DNA from: Terana coerulea
Taxonomy: Eukaryota > Basidiomycota > Agaricomycetes > Polyporales > Phanerochaetaceae
Length of the DNA stretch: 64,000 nucleotides
Direction: 5' to 3'
NCBI GenBank assembly: GCA_024811115.1
Contig: JAKOGH010000097.1
Coordinates: 1-64,000, forward strand
In this document: piece after piece, positions 22,334-33,896 of the stretch
How positions within the stretch are numbered: position 1 is the first letter of the stretch
Layout: each line of letters starts with the position of its first letter
Notes under the pieces: model-generated
What the model saw: the letters and a program-made list of their open reading frames with translations, nothing else
What the model was told of the DNA's origin: nothing
Databases searched by the model: none
Translations under genes and position numbers: made by a program

Positions 22334-22647
22334 GTCTGTAAAGTACGCAGGGGTTTGTCAGTCTTGGTTGTTGTGGAAGGGCTGGTTTATGACTCACCGT
22401 CCTGCGCACCTCAAGGAGAGTTGTGCATCCAGATTTCGACAAATCCTTGAGGGGTTCACGGGGTCCTCATAATATTGCGCGCGTTTATCTAGTGCTGTCC
22501 TTCAGGCGCTTCCGACTGACCCGCCCGCTTCGTTGTTGTCACCGCAAATATCATCATGGACATTCTGTACACCGCCTTTACGCAGCCTACTAGTCTCTGT
22601 GACTATATAACACACGGAAAGCCTGAACAGCACTTGCTGAACCCCCA
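22334..22647. promoter_or_regulatory. Shared divergent promoter, GUS1 / metallophosphoesterase
   Basis: The two start codons lie 314 bp apart head to head, so this stretch must carry both promoters and 5' UTRs. A TATATAA-like sequence lies at about 22604-22610 towards the phosphoesterase gene. It is only about 40 bp from that ATG, so its use is uncertain. Confidence 0.5.
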
Positions 22648-23682
22648 ATGTCTGCAGATTTCACTTCTCAGACGGCTCACGTCTACGCAACGTACAACAT
22701 CGACTCACCTCCACCACATCCAGGACCTGCTTGGACTCGCTTCGTTTGCATATCTGACACACATTCACGCCAGTTCGAGGTCCCCCTGGGGACGTCCTGC
22801 TACACTCCGGTGACTTGTCGAGCTGGGGCTACCGGGATCAGCTGGAGAAGACAATGAAATGGCTAGAGAGCCTGCCGCATCCTACTAAGATGTACGTTTG
22901 GGTGTAGAAATTTGTATATAAACCGCTCTAATACTAGTAGTATTATAGCAGGAAATCATGATGTGAGGACATCACCCACTGTCCCATAAGCTGGCTTACG
23001 GAAGACTGGTCACTTATTCGTAGATGTGCCTCGACGAAGAATGGACCGAAGGCGGGCATTGGGGAAAGCAAATGAGCCCCATAACGTTGAAGGTAAGCCG
23101 TAGTTTATGTCTACTCGTGTGACAACCAGTCTGAAATTACATTGCTCAGGATCATAAGGCGGCTGTAGCTAGGATGACCAGCAAATCCGCGCGAAAGGCT
23201 GGGTTGCACTATCTGCAGTATCAAAGCATGGAGTTTAAGACCAAAGCTGGGCGCACCTGGGAAGTGTACGGCTCTCCGGTCAGCGCAAGCAGCCAGATCA
23301 TGGGTCAATATTGCTAACTATGACTTCAACGACTCAGGCTGCTCCAAGATACGCACTTGGCTCGTTCCAATACGAGGGCACTGAGCAGGCAGCTGCGGTT
23401 GCAGGCCGCATACCTTCAAGCACTGAAATCCTCCTAACGCATACGCCACCACAGGGAACCTGTGACTTGACAAGACGCAATAAGCACGCAGGGTGTCCTG
23501 CCCTTGCCACCAGGGTAGCGAGCTCAGAACTGGGTCAATGTCGACTACATGTCTTTGGGCACATACATGAAGGCTTCGGTTTCGCGGTGAAGCCTAGTGA
23601 TGACGCAGGTTGCGAGAGAGTTAGTGTTAACGCGGCTATGCCGGACAGCGATGCAGCTGTCGTAGTGGACTTACTGAATTAG
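22648..23682 (+). CDS. Calcineurin-like metallophosphoesterase (MPPED-type)
   Basis: This is a dinuclear-metal phosphoesterase. Visible blocks are FVCISDTHSRQF (DxH metal motif), then in another frame DVLLHSGDLSSWG (GDxx), IIIAGNHD (GNHD) after an intron, CLDEEWTEGG, LLTHTPPQGTCD (H) and LHVFGHIHEGFG (GHxH). This is the full metallophosphatase motif set in order, and the arrangement is that of the MPPED1/2 and fungal Ser/Thr-phosphatase-like families. A single C appears to be missing in the run 22782-22786, between the first and second blocks; restoring it joins the frames. Four or five short introns follow. The natural substrate is unknown. The start ATG at 22648 follows a short divergent promoter. 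Confidence 0.85.
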
Positions 23683-23870
23683 ACGGACTTGTGTGCTTCG
23701 CAAGTGTATATTAACTCTCTATGTTCAACCTCGGGAAGTGTTTATCATATTATTTCATATTGTATTGGTTTATGGCTGGCTCTCTTCTACTGCGACAGAG
23801 GTTGGATCCTCACCCCGAGCTCAAGTCTTCTAGCTGGGACATGAGGGCATCAACCCCTAAACAGGCGTCA

Positions 23871-24404
23871 CTAATTCAGGTGCACCAAGCACTGAGGGTC
23901 GATACCTAGCCCAACCACCGCACGTCCATTTGGAGCTGGGCGCACGACAACAGAGGGGGAGCATTGGCTGGGAATCGACCGGGCGGGAGAGAGTGGGGTG
24001 CGGCGCTCAGCACTGTTGGTGCCCTCTGTCTGGAAGGCGGAGTGCACATGGGTGCGAACTTGCTCCCAAGCTGCATAGGGGTGGGTAGCGTGTCGAGCGG
24101 CGGATGGCAAGCAGCGGGGTGACACCACAGACACCGCATCTACGTTGGTGTGGGACGAGTAGTCAACATTGAGGATGCCAAGCCCGACCATTGGGCACAA
24201 CCGCGGTGATAGTGGTATGAAGGACGTCGGACGGGAATCCGAGTCCAAGACCGACAGTAACATTGTTGACAATGCCTTGAGGATTGGCATCTGGAAGACG
24301 TTATCAGAATCTGTTGAGATGGAGTGAATTTATTAAAGCGACTCACTGCTGCCACTGATGGCCGGGGAGGTCTCGAAGAAATCAGAGGAGTGGTAGACAG
24401 TCAT
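23871..24404 (-). CDS. Small protein of unknown function
   Basis: I do not recognise this protein. From ATG 24404 an exon reads MTVYHSSDFFETSPAISGS. A GTGAGT...CAG intron of about 55 bp leads to NPQGIVNNVTVGLGLGFPSD and VLHTTITAVVP. There the frame either stops after about 60 residues or, if one C of the run at 24193-24195 (minus-strand CCC) is extra, continues with VGLGILNVDYSSHTNVDAVS to 23871. A TATA-like ATAAATAG lies on the same strand at about 24512-24520, near 110 bp upstream. No signal peptide or known motif is visible. Splicing and composition make a real gene plausible but unproven. Confidence 0.35.
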
Positions 24405-24520
24405 GCCGTTAACGTTGTTGATTGGTGGAAAACCTTGACCAGCAAAGACGAGAGTGTGTGTGGAGAGGATAGCTGAAGAAAGAAAGTTATGGTACTTCGT
24501 TTCAGAGCACTCTGCTATTT

Positions 24521-25251
24521 ATGCAAACTCCTGCGAGTAGCCACCAACTCGCGGATGCCCCCGTCAAGAAGCATCCGCCCATTGTTCAGCACTGGCGGTC
24601 GTCAGCACGCCGGCGTGGACTAAGGGGAATACGGCGGATGCAAAGTTCTAAACAACGACGCTCTGGGCCGTATTCACTGTCCTCGTGGCGTTTCCTGACC
24701 TTGCTCGACGTCCAGTGGATGGCGGAACGGTTGAAAGGGGTGCGGCAAGTTGGGATGATCAACGGAATACCGTAAATGGAAGGGAACCACGCTTGGGTTA
24801 TTGACGCCCATGAGCGCAAACAGGCGACAACAAAAACGACGTCGGGTTCCCACGCGACGTGGCAGCAGCGACCCACGACGACCGACGCTTTGCAGCAGCC
24901 CGCTCAATTGGGGCGACGAGATATTATTCGTGTATTATGCTAGTGTGCTCCAAGAATACAAGAAGAAGCAACCAAGACTATGCACAAGACTATGCAACTA
25001 TGATACAGCAAGAACAGTGAAGACGACTGCTTGAAGAATGAATGCGACACGATGCGGGACGACGATGAGAGCGATGCAAAGAGAGTGGTGCGACGAGAGC
25101 AAGACTGGTGATGTAGTGTAGCAAGTTGAGCACGGCAAGTTTCAAGCAAGTAGGTCCAAGCCAGCCTTCGACCCATCGTTCACGACAACGCGCGGGCCGC
25201 GCTGGTACTTCGCGCGCAACGCCAGAAGAAGAGTCTGCAGCAAGGATGAGC
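24521..25251. other. Region without a supportable gene
   Basis: Several overlapping short frames exist on both strands with low-complexity or arginine-rich translations. None has a recognisable motif. An A-rich repeat-like stretch (AAGAAG/CAAGAC) is present at about 24955-25060. Confidence 0.4.
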
Positions 25252-27030
25252 TCAAGCTTGCCCGAAGAAGGTCAATCTCACCAAGATGCTGGAGGATACG
25301 CAGGCGTGCTTCAACTTGTTTCGAAGTGAGGATGTTGATGCAGTAGATGGCGACGACGACGCTGCTGATTCCGAGGACGAAGACGGAAGAACGTCGATTA
25401 TTGCGATGTCAAGGTCGTCTTCTTCGGAGATATCTGACTGCAAGAACGATCATGTCAGAACCAAACACACGAGAACGAGCAATATGTCACGGACCAAAGC
25501 GCAGCTCGATCTATACCTCGGTGGACGACTAACATGACGGTAATCTGGCACAGTTTTCTGCCAGTGGTTAGTATCTACACCGCATAAGCCAGAACTCAGC
25601 GACATACCATGAAATCCTCGTAAGGTGGAGGTGGTCCTTGATGGGGAGTATGACGCGTAACGGAGGCAGGTCGACGGCCGTACAATGGGATGAATGCATT
25701 TGGAGGATCATAAGGAGAGTATGGGATGCGGAAGGAGGTGTTTTGCTGAGTAGACGGTGCTTCTGGTGTGCAAGGTGGCTCTATATGGCCTGCGAACGAC
25801 ATCTAGTCAGTTTAAAGAAGGTGAGAGAGCCAAAGGAACGAAAAGGCGGCGACAGCGCAAGGTCAGGGGCGAGAAGAGGAGCAAGGGGTCCTGACGAGGT
25901 CGAAGAGGGCCTTTTAACAGCAGCTTGAGAAATCAAGGTTGAGAGAACGCCGTGATCGCCCATGAGGGCCCGAAGATACGCGAAACGAGGCCGGGGGGCT
26001 GCTGAATTAGGGTAGGGCGCAAGTGACTCAAGAGATTGGCCGCGCCTGAGCGCGCAAACATCGGTATGCTTCCGAGACTCCAGAATGCTTCCGTGAACCG
26101 CTGCGCTGACGACCTCGAGCCTCATTGCCTCGGCCGACCTTTTTGGAGTCTATGCACACAATCGAGCAGAGTCAGCGATACTCCACTGGAAGCAACATAC
26201 ACCACACATAAATGCAGAAGTTTCTGAAGCCGACAAGCACAGATTGTCCCAGCTCGCCCAAGAATGCTGGACCTGCACCAAGTCCGCACAGAGCTGTAAC
26301 GGCCTCCATTCGGCCCAATGTTGCTGAACAGTACGCGCAGCACCGAGCAAGAGCACCACTGCCCAATAGCCTACTTTCGGCTGGTCAGGAATAGCAACAA
26401 GTGGGACTGCGATGGACGGGGTCCACCCAACAGACGAACAACCTTCGAATCAAGTACGCCGTCTCAATTCCATATGAGCTAAAACCTCTGGATTGCCTTT
26501 TCAGGATAGACCTCCGTCACCAGGAAGCATCCTGGTTTCAAAGGTCCTACCTTGGGCGCAATAACCGTGACCGTGACCGTGACCGTGACCATCACCCCGC
26601 CCTCCCGCCACCGTATTGATGGCGGGCTGGGCGCTGAAGCAGGCAAGTGGCAAAGTCCACGGTATCCGGACATCGACCGAAACTATTTTTGATTCTCGTG
26701 TAGAACAGCCGCAGAGAATATCTCTGGCATAACAAATGTTTGAGACAGACATGCAAATGAAGAGAGTGGCGTTTCCGCCGTTTAACTTCATATGTATGCC
26801 GGTCAGGATGACATTCAATGGCTACCCAACGATAAGACAAGTGTGACAAGAATAATCAAGACTCACAAGAAAAAGAGGCATAGAAGTCCACTGTTTCTGC
26901 CCTGCACAAGCTCTCGCCGCCGCAAAATGGGAGACCAGGAAGGACATGCCAATCCATACGTCGCTCGCTAGTGTGCAGAGCTCGATAAAAGCTCTTGTCC
27001 TGTCGTTCGCAGCGACGCGAGACGGTTCGG
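25252..27030 (-). CDS. Possible multi-exon gene, partly hydrophobic, with PPPY-containing tail (unassigned)
   Basis: The family is not recognised. Minus-strand pieces separated by splice-like GT...AG sequences suggest one gene. One exon holds LCTLASDVWIGMSFLVSHFA and ends in TSMPLFL followed by GTGAGT. After about 46 bp and a TAG comes LNVILTGIHMKLNGG with ATLFICMSVSNICYA. Further down come a Gly/Ala-rich hydrophobic piece (VTALCGLGAGPAFLG, about 26300-26230), then MSFAGHIEPPCTPEAP with a proline-rich PPPPYEDF end (25802-25610), and a last acidic/Ser-rich exon (SDISEEDDLDIAIIDVLPSS) stopping at 25252. A PPPY motif is a known WW-domain ligand used by Rsp5-type ligases on membrane proteins. Exon joins, start and frame continuity are not established. 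Confidence 0.3.
26564..26590. repeat. Hexanucleotide tandem repeat (ACCGTG)4.5
   Basis: Four complete ACCGTG units and a half unit stand in a row. On the minus strand this reads as a Val-Thr repeat within one open frame, but it may equally lie in an intron of the unassigned gene. Confidence 0.9.
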
Positions 27031-28469
27031 AACGTCGCACACAAGAGTGACTCCAAGACAGAGATACAGGCATTTCGAGCCGCTACTTCTTCCTTTGCTC
27101 TAGGAATCCATCGGCGTAGCCCTTGCGATATTGCCCTCCCGGTGGCGAGCGGTCTTCATCGACAGAGCCAGCACCTCCTACACATCCAGCAGGATCCAGC
27201 AAGTCTACGTGTAAGCTGTGGTCAGAGCCGCGGTGTTAACCGCTGCGGTACAAGATCCAAAGGAACGGCCGGAGGGTGAAAGCAAAGGCGTCGAGGTCGG
27301 AACCCGTTGGGAACAGTGCCGGACTCAGAGCATAATTTCAAGGCAACGACTCGGCGTAAGTGAAGGTCAAGACAGTGGCAGCGTAGTGGCGATTCAATGC
27401 AGAGAGGAGGCAGCGCGTTGCATAGCAGGATCCAACATGAAGACGACGGGCCAGCGGTTGAGAGCAAGTTGAGAACAGAAGCAAGATGCCGCCATGGCCG
27501 GCGCGGCGGAGTCAAATCCTGCGATCGACCTCCCTTTCCGCCCTCTGGCTCTCTTGGCTCCACCTTGACTCTACCGCCACAACTGTCCACACTCTCACTC
27601 CTCGTACACCGCAAGACTTTACTCTGGCTCATATCTTCCGAGGAAGTTTTCGTGTCACACTGCCGCGGTTCAAAAACACTCCTACTGCTGGCGGTTACTT
27701 GGCTATAATCGACATGCGCGAAGTCTCCCGGATGGCTTCCTATCCACCTGATTTTCTCGCTGGTCGTTCATTCAATCGACGGGAAACTTGGCATACAACA
27801 CACTCATATGTAGTCCACATACAACCTGACACTGGGCGGTTTCGACAGCTGCGCTCGGTATCGAACAGGCCTTGAGCTTCCAAACGACCAACCCTCAGGT
27901 GGGCACGAGTATTGAACCTCGCCGAGATGAATCGGAGAGGGGACCCGCAACGCTGGCATGGTCCAGGCCAGTACGACATCAGTTGGCTGTCTAGGTCAGC
28001 TAGAATTAACTTACTTACCGCACCTTGACTTCGCTCGCTCCTCATTTCATAGCCTGCCGCAAAACGTTCCAGACGGGCGATATTTTCACTGTTCGGAAGG
28101 CACCGGTACTTGTACCGTAGGCGATCCGTTGCCAACGTCAATTCGAACTGGTCTCCTGGCGCATGCAGCGACGGCCGCTCGCTTGAAGACAAAACTGTTC
28201 CAAGGGATACGCGCGGGTCCAGCCTCGACCTCAGACGTTGCAGTGTACGGATTAAAAGTACGTATGAGCAACAAAGTCGTATATATAAAAGCGTCCCTGT
28301 CTTTGAATTAGCAGTGTACTCTGACCTGTCGGTCCTTCACGAATATTAGAGCTCATCGTTGCAATACATATGTCCAAACGACCATGAATAGGTGAAGCCT
28401 CTACAATACACTGCGTACATAACATGAAAGAGGGAAAACGACAACGGTAACAAAAAGTATGGCAACAAC
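27031..28469. other. Region without a supportable gene
   Basis: Overlapping open frames of 100-150 codons lie on both strands (27222-27632 and 27740-28192 minus; 27486-27875 and 27958-28311 plus). None shows a conserved motif or a clear exon structure. A TATATAAAA sequence at about 28280-28289 points rightwards but has no gene behind it. The right end is the 3' side of the SF3b gene. Confidence 0.4.
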
Positions 28470-30618
28470 CTAGAATTTGAAATCCTTCTCTTTCCTCCTC
28501 TCCCGGTCCCTGTCCGCCTTCTGTTTCTTGCTTGCCATCTCCTTGGCTATCATGTCCGAGAAATCTTCCCGTCCATTCGCACCTGGGACACCAGCAGAGC
28601 CACGTGAATGCTGGTCGTACCGGCGACGCAGCTCGTCTTCGGACAAGCCCTCCAACTCCGACGCATCGATGGAGATATCCACACCATTGGCCTTGCGCTG
28701 TAGGAGAAAACATTAACGTTTGCGCATGAGGCACGACAGAGCATTACACACGGACCTTGGTTCCCCGCTCTTCACCAAGCACAGGTATCGCGGCATTCGC
28801 GTTTGCGACGGCACTAACGTCGTAACCGCGCTCGCTGCCCATAAGGCCACGGACAGCCGTCTGCTTTTCCGGCACAACCTGGTACAGTGACCTCGGACCA
28901 GTGTCTTCGCTGACGGCGCGCGTCGCAGTTTTCCGGAGTTCAAGGAAGTCGGGTGTCTCGAGGCCTCCAGCGACCGTTGAGACGACGCTGGTCATGCCTG
29001 ACGGCGTTTCCAGACCAGATGGCGTCTGAAGGCCGTCTGTTGGCGCTGGCTCGGCCATTTCTTCGTCGTCCGACTCCTCCTCTTCGGATTCCGATTCTTC
29101 CTCTAGAAACGAAGATGTGAGAAGAATGACAGGCACATCAATCGTCCAAACTGTCACGTACCTTCTTCTGGCTCGAGCTCTCCCCATGGCGTGCGATCAA
29201 CAGGCTCACCACCCAACTGACCGGAGCAGTCAGTAAGATGCCGGAGGGGGTAATGAGGGTATACTCACATCAGCATCATTGGTCTTTGGCAGTACACCGA
29301 AGACATCACCGTACAACGGCCGATTATACTCATCAAGAGGGGGCTTACCCCAGCCACCCGGATGGAAACCCCATTGGGCACTGCACTCAACCGTCAGATT
29401 AACTGGATCTCATCGGACCGACGACCAACTCACCCTTCGGGAATCGGAGCATTCAGGCCAGGGATCCGGAGCGTGGGATAGCTGGGAGGCGGTCCGAACC
29501 GCTGCATACTGATCAGCCATGGTGGAGGTGCAAGGGGCGGGATTGACAATGCTTCAACGAGCTCGGGCGACAAATCACCGGGACGTTTGTGCTTGAGTTG
29601 TGTCTCAAACTCCTTGCCTTCATAATACCTGTCAGAGATACAATCAAGTGACCGTGCGTACAGTAGGAAAAATTGTGAACATACATTTCACCAAATCCGG
29701 TGACATTGGGCTTCGTCATATGCTTGAAGAAAGCGTCGTGGAGCTTTTGATAGTCAATGTCAACCTTACCCATCTTCGGTTGAACACGTTCACGGGTCTT
29801 GGCTTTCAGCGACATGCCGGCCTCCTTCTCTTTCGCCGCATCGCGCATGGTGGCAATCCCAGTGTCGGCAATGTACGACGGAAGCTGGAAAGGGGGCTTC
29901 TCGATACCACGCTTGCCTTGAAGGTAGTCACGCTTCGCACTCCAGTGTGCAGGTATAGGAACAGTGTTGCGGTAGCTCTTCATGTGAAGGAGGAGACGAG
30001 GGTCAGCGGCGGTGACATCTGTCCACTCGACGACTTCAGGCTTCTTGACCAACTGCTTGAGTTCAGCAACCGTAAGTCTGTTCATTTTGCGAGCCTTCTT
30101 CTTGGACAAAGGCTTCTTCTCTCCTTCGGCTTCGGAGTCGCCCTCGGACTCCATGTCGTCGTCCGAGTAGATAACTTCGCCTTTCGAACGGTCAGTGCCG
30201 AGTGTCTGTTGTAAGGCAGGCTAGGTCAATTTCGATATTGACGAAGAGACGTGAATGACGCACCGTTTCGGATTCCGGGGGAGCCTGGAAGCGTGCAAAG
30301 ACGTCGGAGAATGCTTCGAGAGCAGCTCCTTTGACTTCCAACTGCTCAGACACGTACTCGACATTCATAGCCACATCCTCATCCTCTTCTTTGACATTCC
30401 GCGACTCGGCTTCGTCGATGTCCTAGTAGTATGGTCAGTGAATGTATATATGCGCGAAGATTGAGACGCACTGCCGTTGCAGTCTGCTCTACTTTCTTCT
30501 GCTTAGCCTTGAGCCGTCGTAGCTGGTTTTTGGACTTGATCTTGGCATTTCCCTTGACACCATTCAGTCCGTTCACGCCATTTGTCAACGTAGTCGCGGT
30601 CTCCACGGTTGTGGCCAT
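28470..30618 (-). CDS. CUS1: Splicing factor SF3b subunit 2 (SAP145/Cus1)
   Basis: This is a core subunit of the SF3b complex of U2 snRNP, which holds the branch-site duplex. From ATG 30618 the protein has a lysine-rich start (KIKSKNQLRRLKAKQKKVE) and an acidic linker. The DUF382 core follows: KPEVVEWTDVTAADPRLLLH, SYRNTVPIPAHWSAKRDYLQ, GKRGIEKPPFQLPSYIADTG and IATMRDA. The PSP proline-rich domain follows (AQWGFHPGGWGKPPLDEYNR and PLYGDVFGV), then PWGELEPEE, a Glu/Ser acidic tract, SLYQVVPEKQTAV and a basic end (KKQKADRDRERRKEKDFKF). Seven or eight short introns split it. It is divergent from eIF4A, so two RNA-processing/translation genes share a promoter region. Confidence 0.95.
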
Positions 30619-30961
30619 TGTTTGCGGCGCGGGTGTTGTGCAGTGTCGAGTAGTGAACCGTGGTCAGTCACAGGGAGGTAGCTGACGTAAGCAGACTTCC
30701 GCCCATTGATACATTCGTCTTCCGCCTGGTCTGAGCTTCAATGAGCCCCAGACTCTGGGCCTGGATAAGGTCAGTCATCACGCTGAGTCTGAATGTATCG
30801 GCATTCTCCGCCATGATGCATTCCGAATGAGCGAGAAATTTGCTCTCGAGACTTTTAACCACCACCAGATCTATCGATTACAACCAACTCACTCAACGCT
30901 TTATACGCTCTAGTCGGCCAGTAGTCGACTACAAAAGAAAAAAGAAAACAGAAGGAACATT
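30619..30961. promoter_or_regulatory. Shared divergent promoter, SF3b2 / eIF4A
   Basis: The start codons at 30618 (minus) and 30962 (plus) are 343 bp apart. No clear TATA box is seen on either side. A purine-rich AAAAGAAAAAAG stretch just upstream of the eIF4A ATG (about 30930-30957) is probably leader. Confidence 0.5.
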
Positions 30962-32492
30962 ATGTCAACGTGAGGACGCCATCTGATCAAAATGGGGAGG
31001 AGATTCTGACTGTAGGCTCGTCTATGCAGAGAACAACTCCAAGATGTTCAGGAGAACGAGATTGAGTCCAACTGGAACGAGATTGTCGACAAGTGCGTTA
31101 TACGGCTAGTACGCAGCGGAATTGGTCACTGAGATACTGTTCTGCAGCTTCGACAACATGGACCTGAAGGCCGAGCTCCTTCGCGGTATCTACGCCTACG
31201 GGTGAGTGCGTTGTCCTGCAGCCCATATTGCTGTGTATTTATCATCATCTAGTTTTGAGCGCCCCTCCACTATCCAGCAGCGCGCTATCGTCCCCGTCAT
31301 CAAGGGACACGATGTCATCGCGCAGGCGCAGTCCGGCACTGGCAAGACCGCCACCTTCTCCATCTCCATCCTGCAACAGATTGACCCATCCATTAAGGGG
31401 ACCCAGGCCCTCATTCTTGCGCCCACCCGTGAGCTTGCCCAGCAGATCCAGAAGGTTGTTGTTGCCCTCGGCGACTACATGAACATCGAGTGCCACGCTT
31501 GTGTCGGCGGCACCAACGTCCGAGAGGATATGGCCAAGCTTCAGGAGGGTGTCCACGTCATCGTCGGCACTCCCGGTCGCGTCTACGACATGATCAACCG
31601 CCGCGCCCTCCGCACAGACACCGTCAAGCTCTTCTGTCTCGATGAGGCCGATGAGATGCTGTCCCGCGGCTTCAAGGACCAGATCTACGAGGTCTTTCAG
31701 CTTCTCCCTCAAGACACCCAGGTTGTTCTTCTCTCCGCCACCATGCCCGCGGATGTGTTGGAGGTGACGAAGAAGTTCATGCGTGACCCCGTGCGTATTC
31801 TCGTCAAGCGTGACGAGTTGACGCTCGAAGGTATCAAGCAGTTCTACATTGCTGTCGAGAAGGAGGAGTGGAAGCTCGACACTCTCTGCGATCTGTACGA
31901 GACCGTCACCATCACCCAGGCTGTCATCTTCTGCAACACCCGCCGGAAAGTCGACTGGTTGACCGAGAAGATGCACGCTCGCGAGTTCACCGTCTCCGCC
32001 ATGGTAAGCTTCCCTGAATTTATCAAGCGGAAGACAGATGAGGTACTGACGCACTACCTAATCAGCACGGTGATATGGAGCAGAAGCAGCGCGAGGTTCT
32101 GATGAAGGAGTTCCGTTCAGGATCTTCCCGTGTCCTCATCACCACGGATCTGCTCGCCCGTGGTATTGACGTGCAGCAGGTGTCGCTCGTCATCAACTAC
32201 GACTTGCCCACAAACCGGGAGAACTACATCCACCGTATTGGTCGTGGCGGTCGTTTCGGCCGCAAGGGTGTCGCCATCAACTTCGTCACCACCGAGGACG
32301 TCCGCATGCTCCGGGATATTGAGCGTGAGTACTAACATCGCGTTTGTGCTGTGCTGTGCTCTAACCGGTCCCCGAATCGCAGAATTCTACAACACCCAGA
32401 TTGACGAGATGCCCCTCAACGTCGCGTATGTGCCCCTTTACATGAGTGTATCAAGGCCCGTGCTGATTGTTTCATACAGCGATTTGATTTAG
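30962..32492 (+). CDS. TIF1: Translation initiation factor eIF4A, DEAD-box RNA helicase
   Basis: The helicase unwinds 5' leaders of mRNA as part of eIF4F. The model is join(30962..30969, 31030..31092, 31148..31201, 31253..32003, 32066..32324, 32383..32425, 32480..32492) and keeps phase throughout. The protein starts [20 protein letters not shown] and has the full motif set: Q motif ([12 protein letters not shown]), motif I AQSGTGKT, Ia [10 protein letters not shown], Ib [59 protein letters not shown], ending MPLNVADLI. The 8-nt first exon, followed by a 60-nt intron, is a common fungal arrangement. Length and sequence are normal for the family, with no breaks. Confidence 0.97.
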
Positions 32493-33896
32493 ACGATTTA
32501 TCACGCTATCCTACGCCCTCGTATTTACGCCAGCATCACCGCACGACAAATCGATACGGATCGAACCCTTCGGCCTCATCACCATCTCGCTCGCACCTGC
32601 CATACAATCTGCATCTCGTTTTCACATCCACGCTGTACATCTGCCACGACGGGATCCAACCATCACGCGTCTCTCTGTGTCTTCCTACTCTGACCTCGGT
32701 TTTCTGTTTGCTATTCTTTATTTCGCGCTTCGATTGTCCCAAAAGTGTGGTGCAGTATGTACTATGAGAACATGCCGGTGTTGCTAGTCACTGTGAATCA
32801 TTCATCTCTCTGGATCCTCAGTTTGAATCCGTTGGCGTAGACTGTCTTGTAACCTCTGTGAAGTGAATGACTCGAACGAATGGCAGCCTGCTCGAGCCGG
32901 CGTGTTGACGGAAGGATGTAGACGGATCCGACAGGGATATTGTTCCGGTGCCTGGGGTCCCTGCTGACAGTACGACAGGTGCTTCTGTCCATCGCCCAAA
33001 CGTGGAAGGTGCTGTGAGGGCGGGAGGCTGTGCAAGTCAAGTAGCCGGTGACTGATGGCGGATGTGCTCACACAAAGTTAAACCAGACGCTTTTCGAGGG
33101 TGGAAAAAATGGCTGTCGTGTGCAAGTTTAGGCGACAGGACGCATCATCTCTACGTTACAAACTGTACACGGCCGTTTACCGACGCCAGCCAAGCCCCGA
33201 CAGCTGTGCACTGCGGCGGACGATGCTGACGCCGAGCGTGCGGCCGCAACACCGCCAGGGTCAGGAGAAAGTGCTGCACGCCACAAGTTGTGTACCTCCA
33301 TCTCTGCAATCTTCTTGCGTCCGAGTCCGACCGCAGCTGCCCAGCAGGGTCCATGCTGCCTGACGGCTAAAATTGACCATCTAGCACAGAAAGGGCGAGA
33401 GGGGTGTGTCAGTGCCTTTCGGCCACACTGAATTTGCTCGCAGGCAAATATAATCAAGGAGAGTCGCATCACGATTTGTGAAACTCCTGCGGACGCCTCC
33501 CGACCCGGCATTCCCGCAGGTGGAATACAGGAGACGTGAGTGTTGCTGATTGCTGGCCACTTTCCACGGCCTTCTCCGCTTACTTTGTGGCTCACGATAC
33601 TTCACTTGTCCAAATTGCTTTGTCAGACTCGAACAACGCCTGTCTACATTGTACATAACGGCCCCGCGACGCTGCCGATCTCCGGAAACATCATTTCGTT
33701 CATTCCTTTCGCGACAGGGCCACTGAGGCCTCAAGCTCACGGCGGGCCACAGCATCACTTCAACCCCTTGTGCCACAACGCTCCGACCCGCCTTCATATA
33801 GCCTAGTTAAACATGGTGAGTGTCTACCATCTTCACACATCCACCACGAGTCGCCCCTGATAATCAACGCCTCCATCGCACCGCGTACTGATTTAT
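32493..33896. other. Intergenic region without a supportable gene
   Basis: The region follows the eIF4A stop (3' UTR) and precedes the phosphatase gene. Frames up to about 150 codons occur on the minus strand (33128-33595, 33381-33797) but lack recognisable domains. At 33811 an ATG is directly followed by GTGAGT, which might be a tiny upstream exon of the phosphatase, but I cannot show it. Confidence 0.45.

Noticed and set aside
28270..28295. TATATAAAA box pointing rightwards
   Set aside because: No gene begins downstream on the plus strand before the SF3b2 3' end.
27222..28311. Overlapping open frames on both strands
   Set aside because: None has a recognisable motif, codon signal or splice structure; random open frames are likely at this base composition.
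31245..32054. Long antisense open frame opposite eIF4A
   Set aside because: It mirrors the GC-rich codon pattern of the eIF4A exon. The plus-strand protein is certain, and the antisense product has no motif.
32536..33797. Several minus-strand frames after eIF4A
   Set aside because: Arg/Cys-rich random-looking translations without domains or exon structure.
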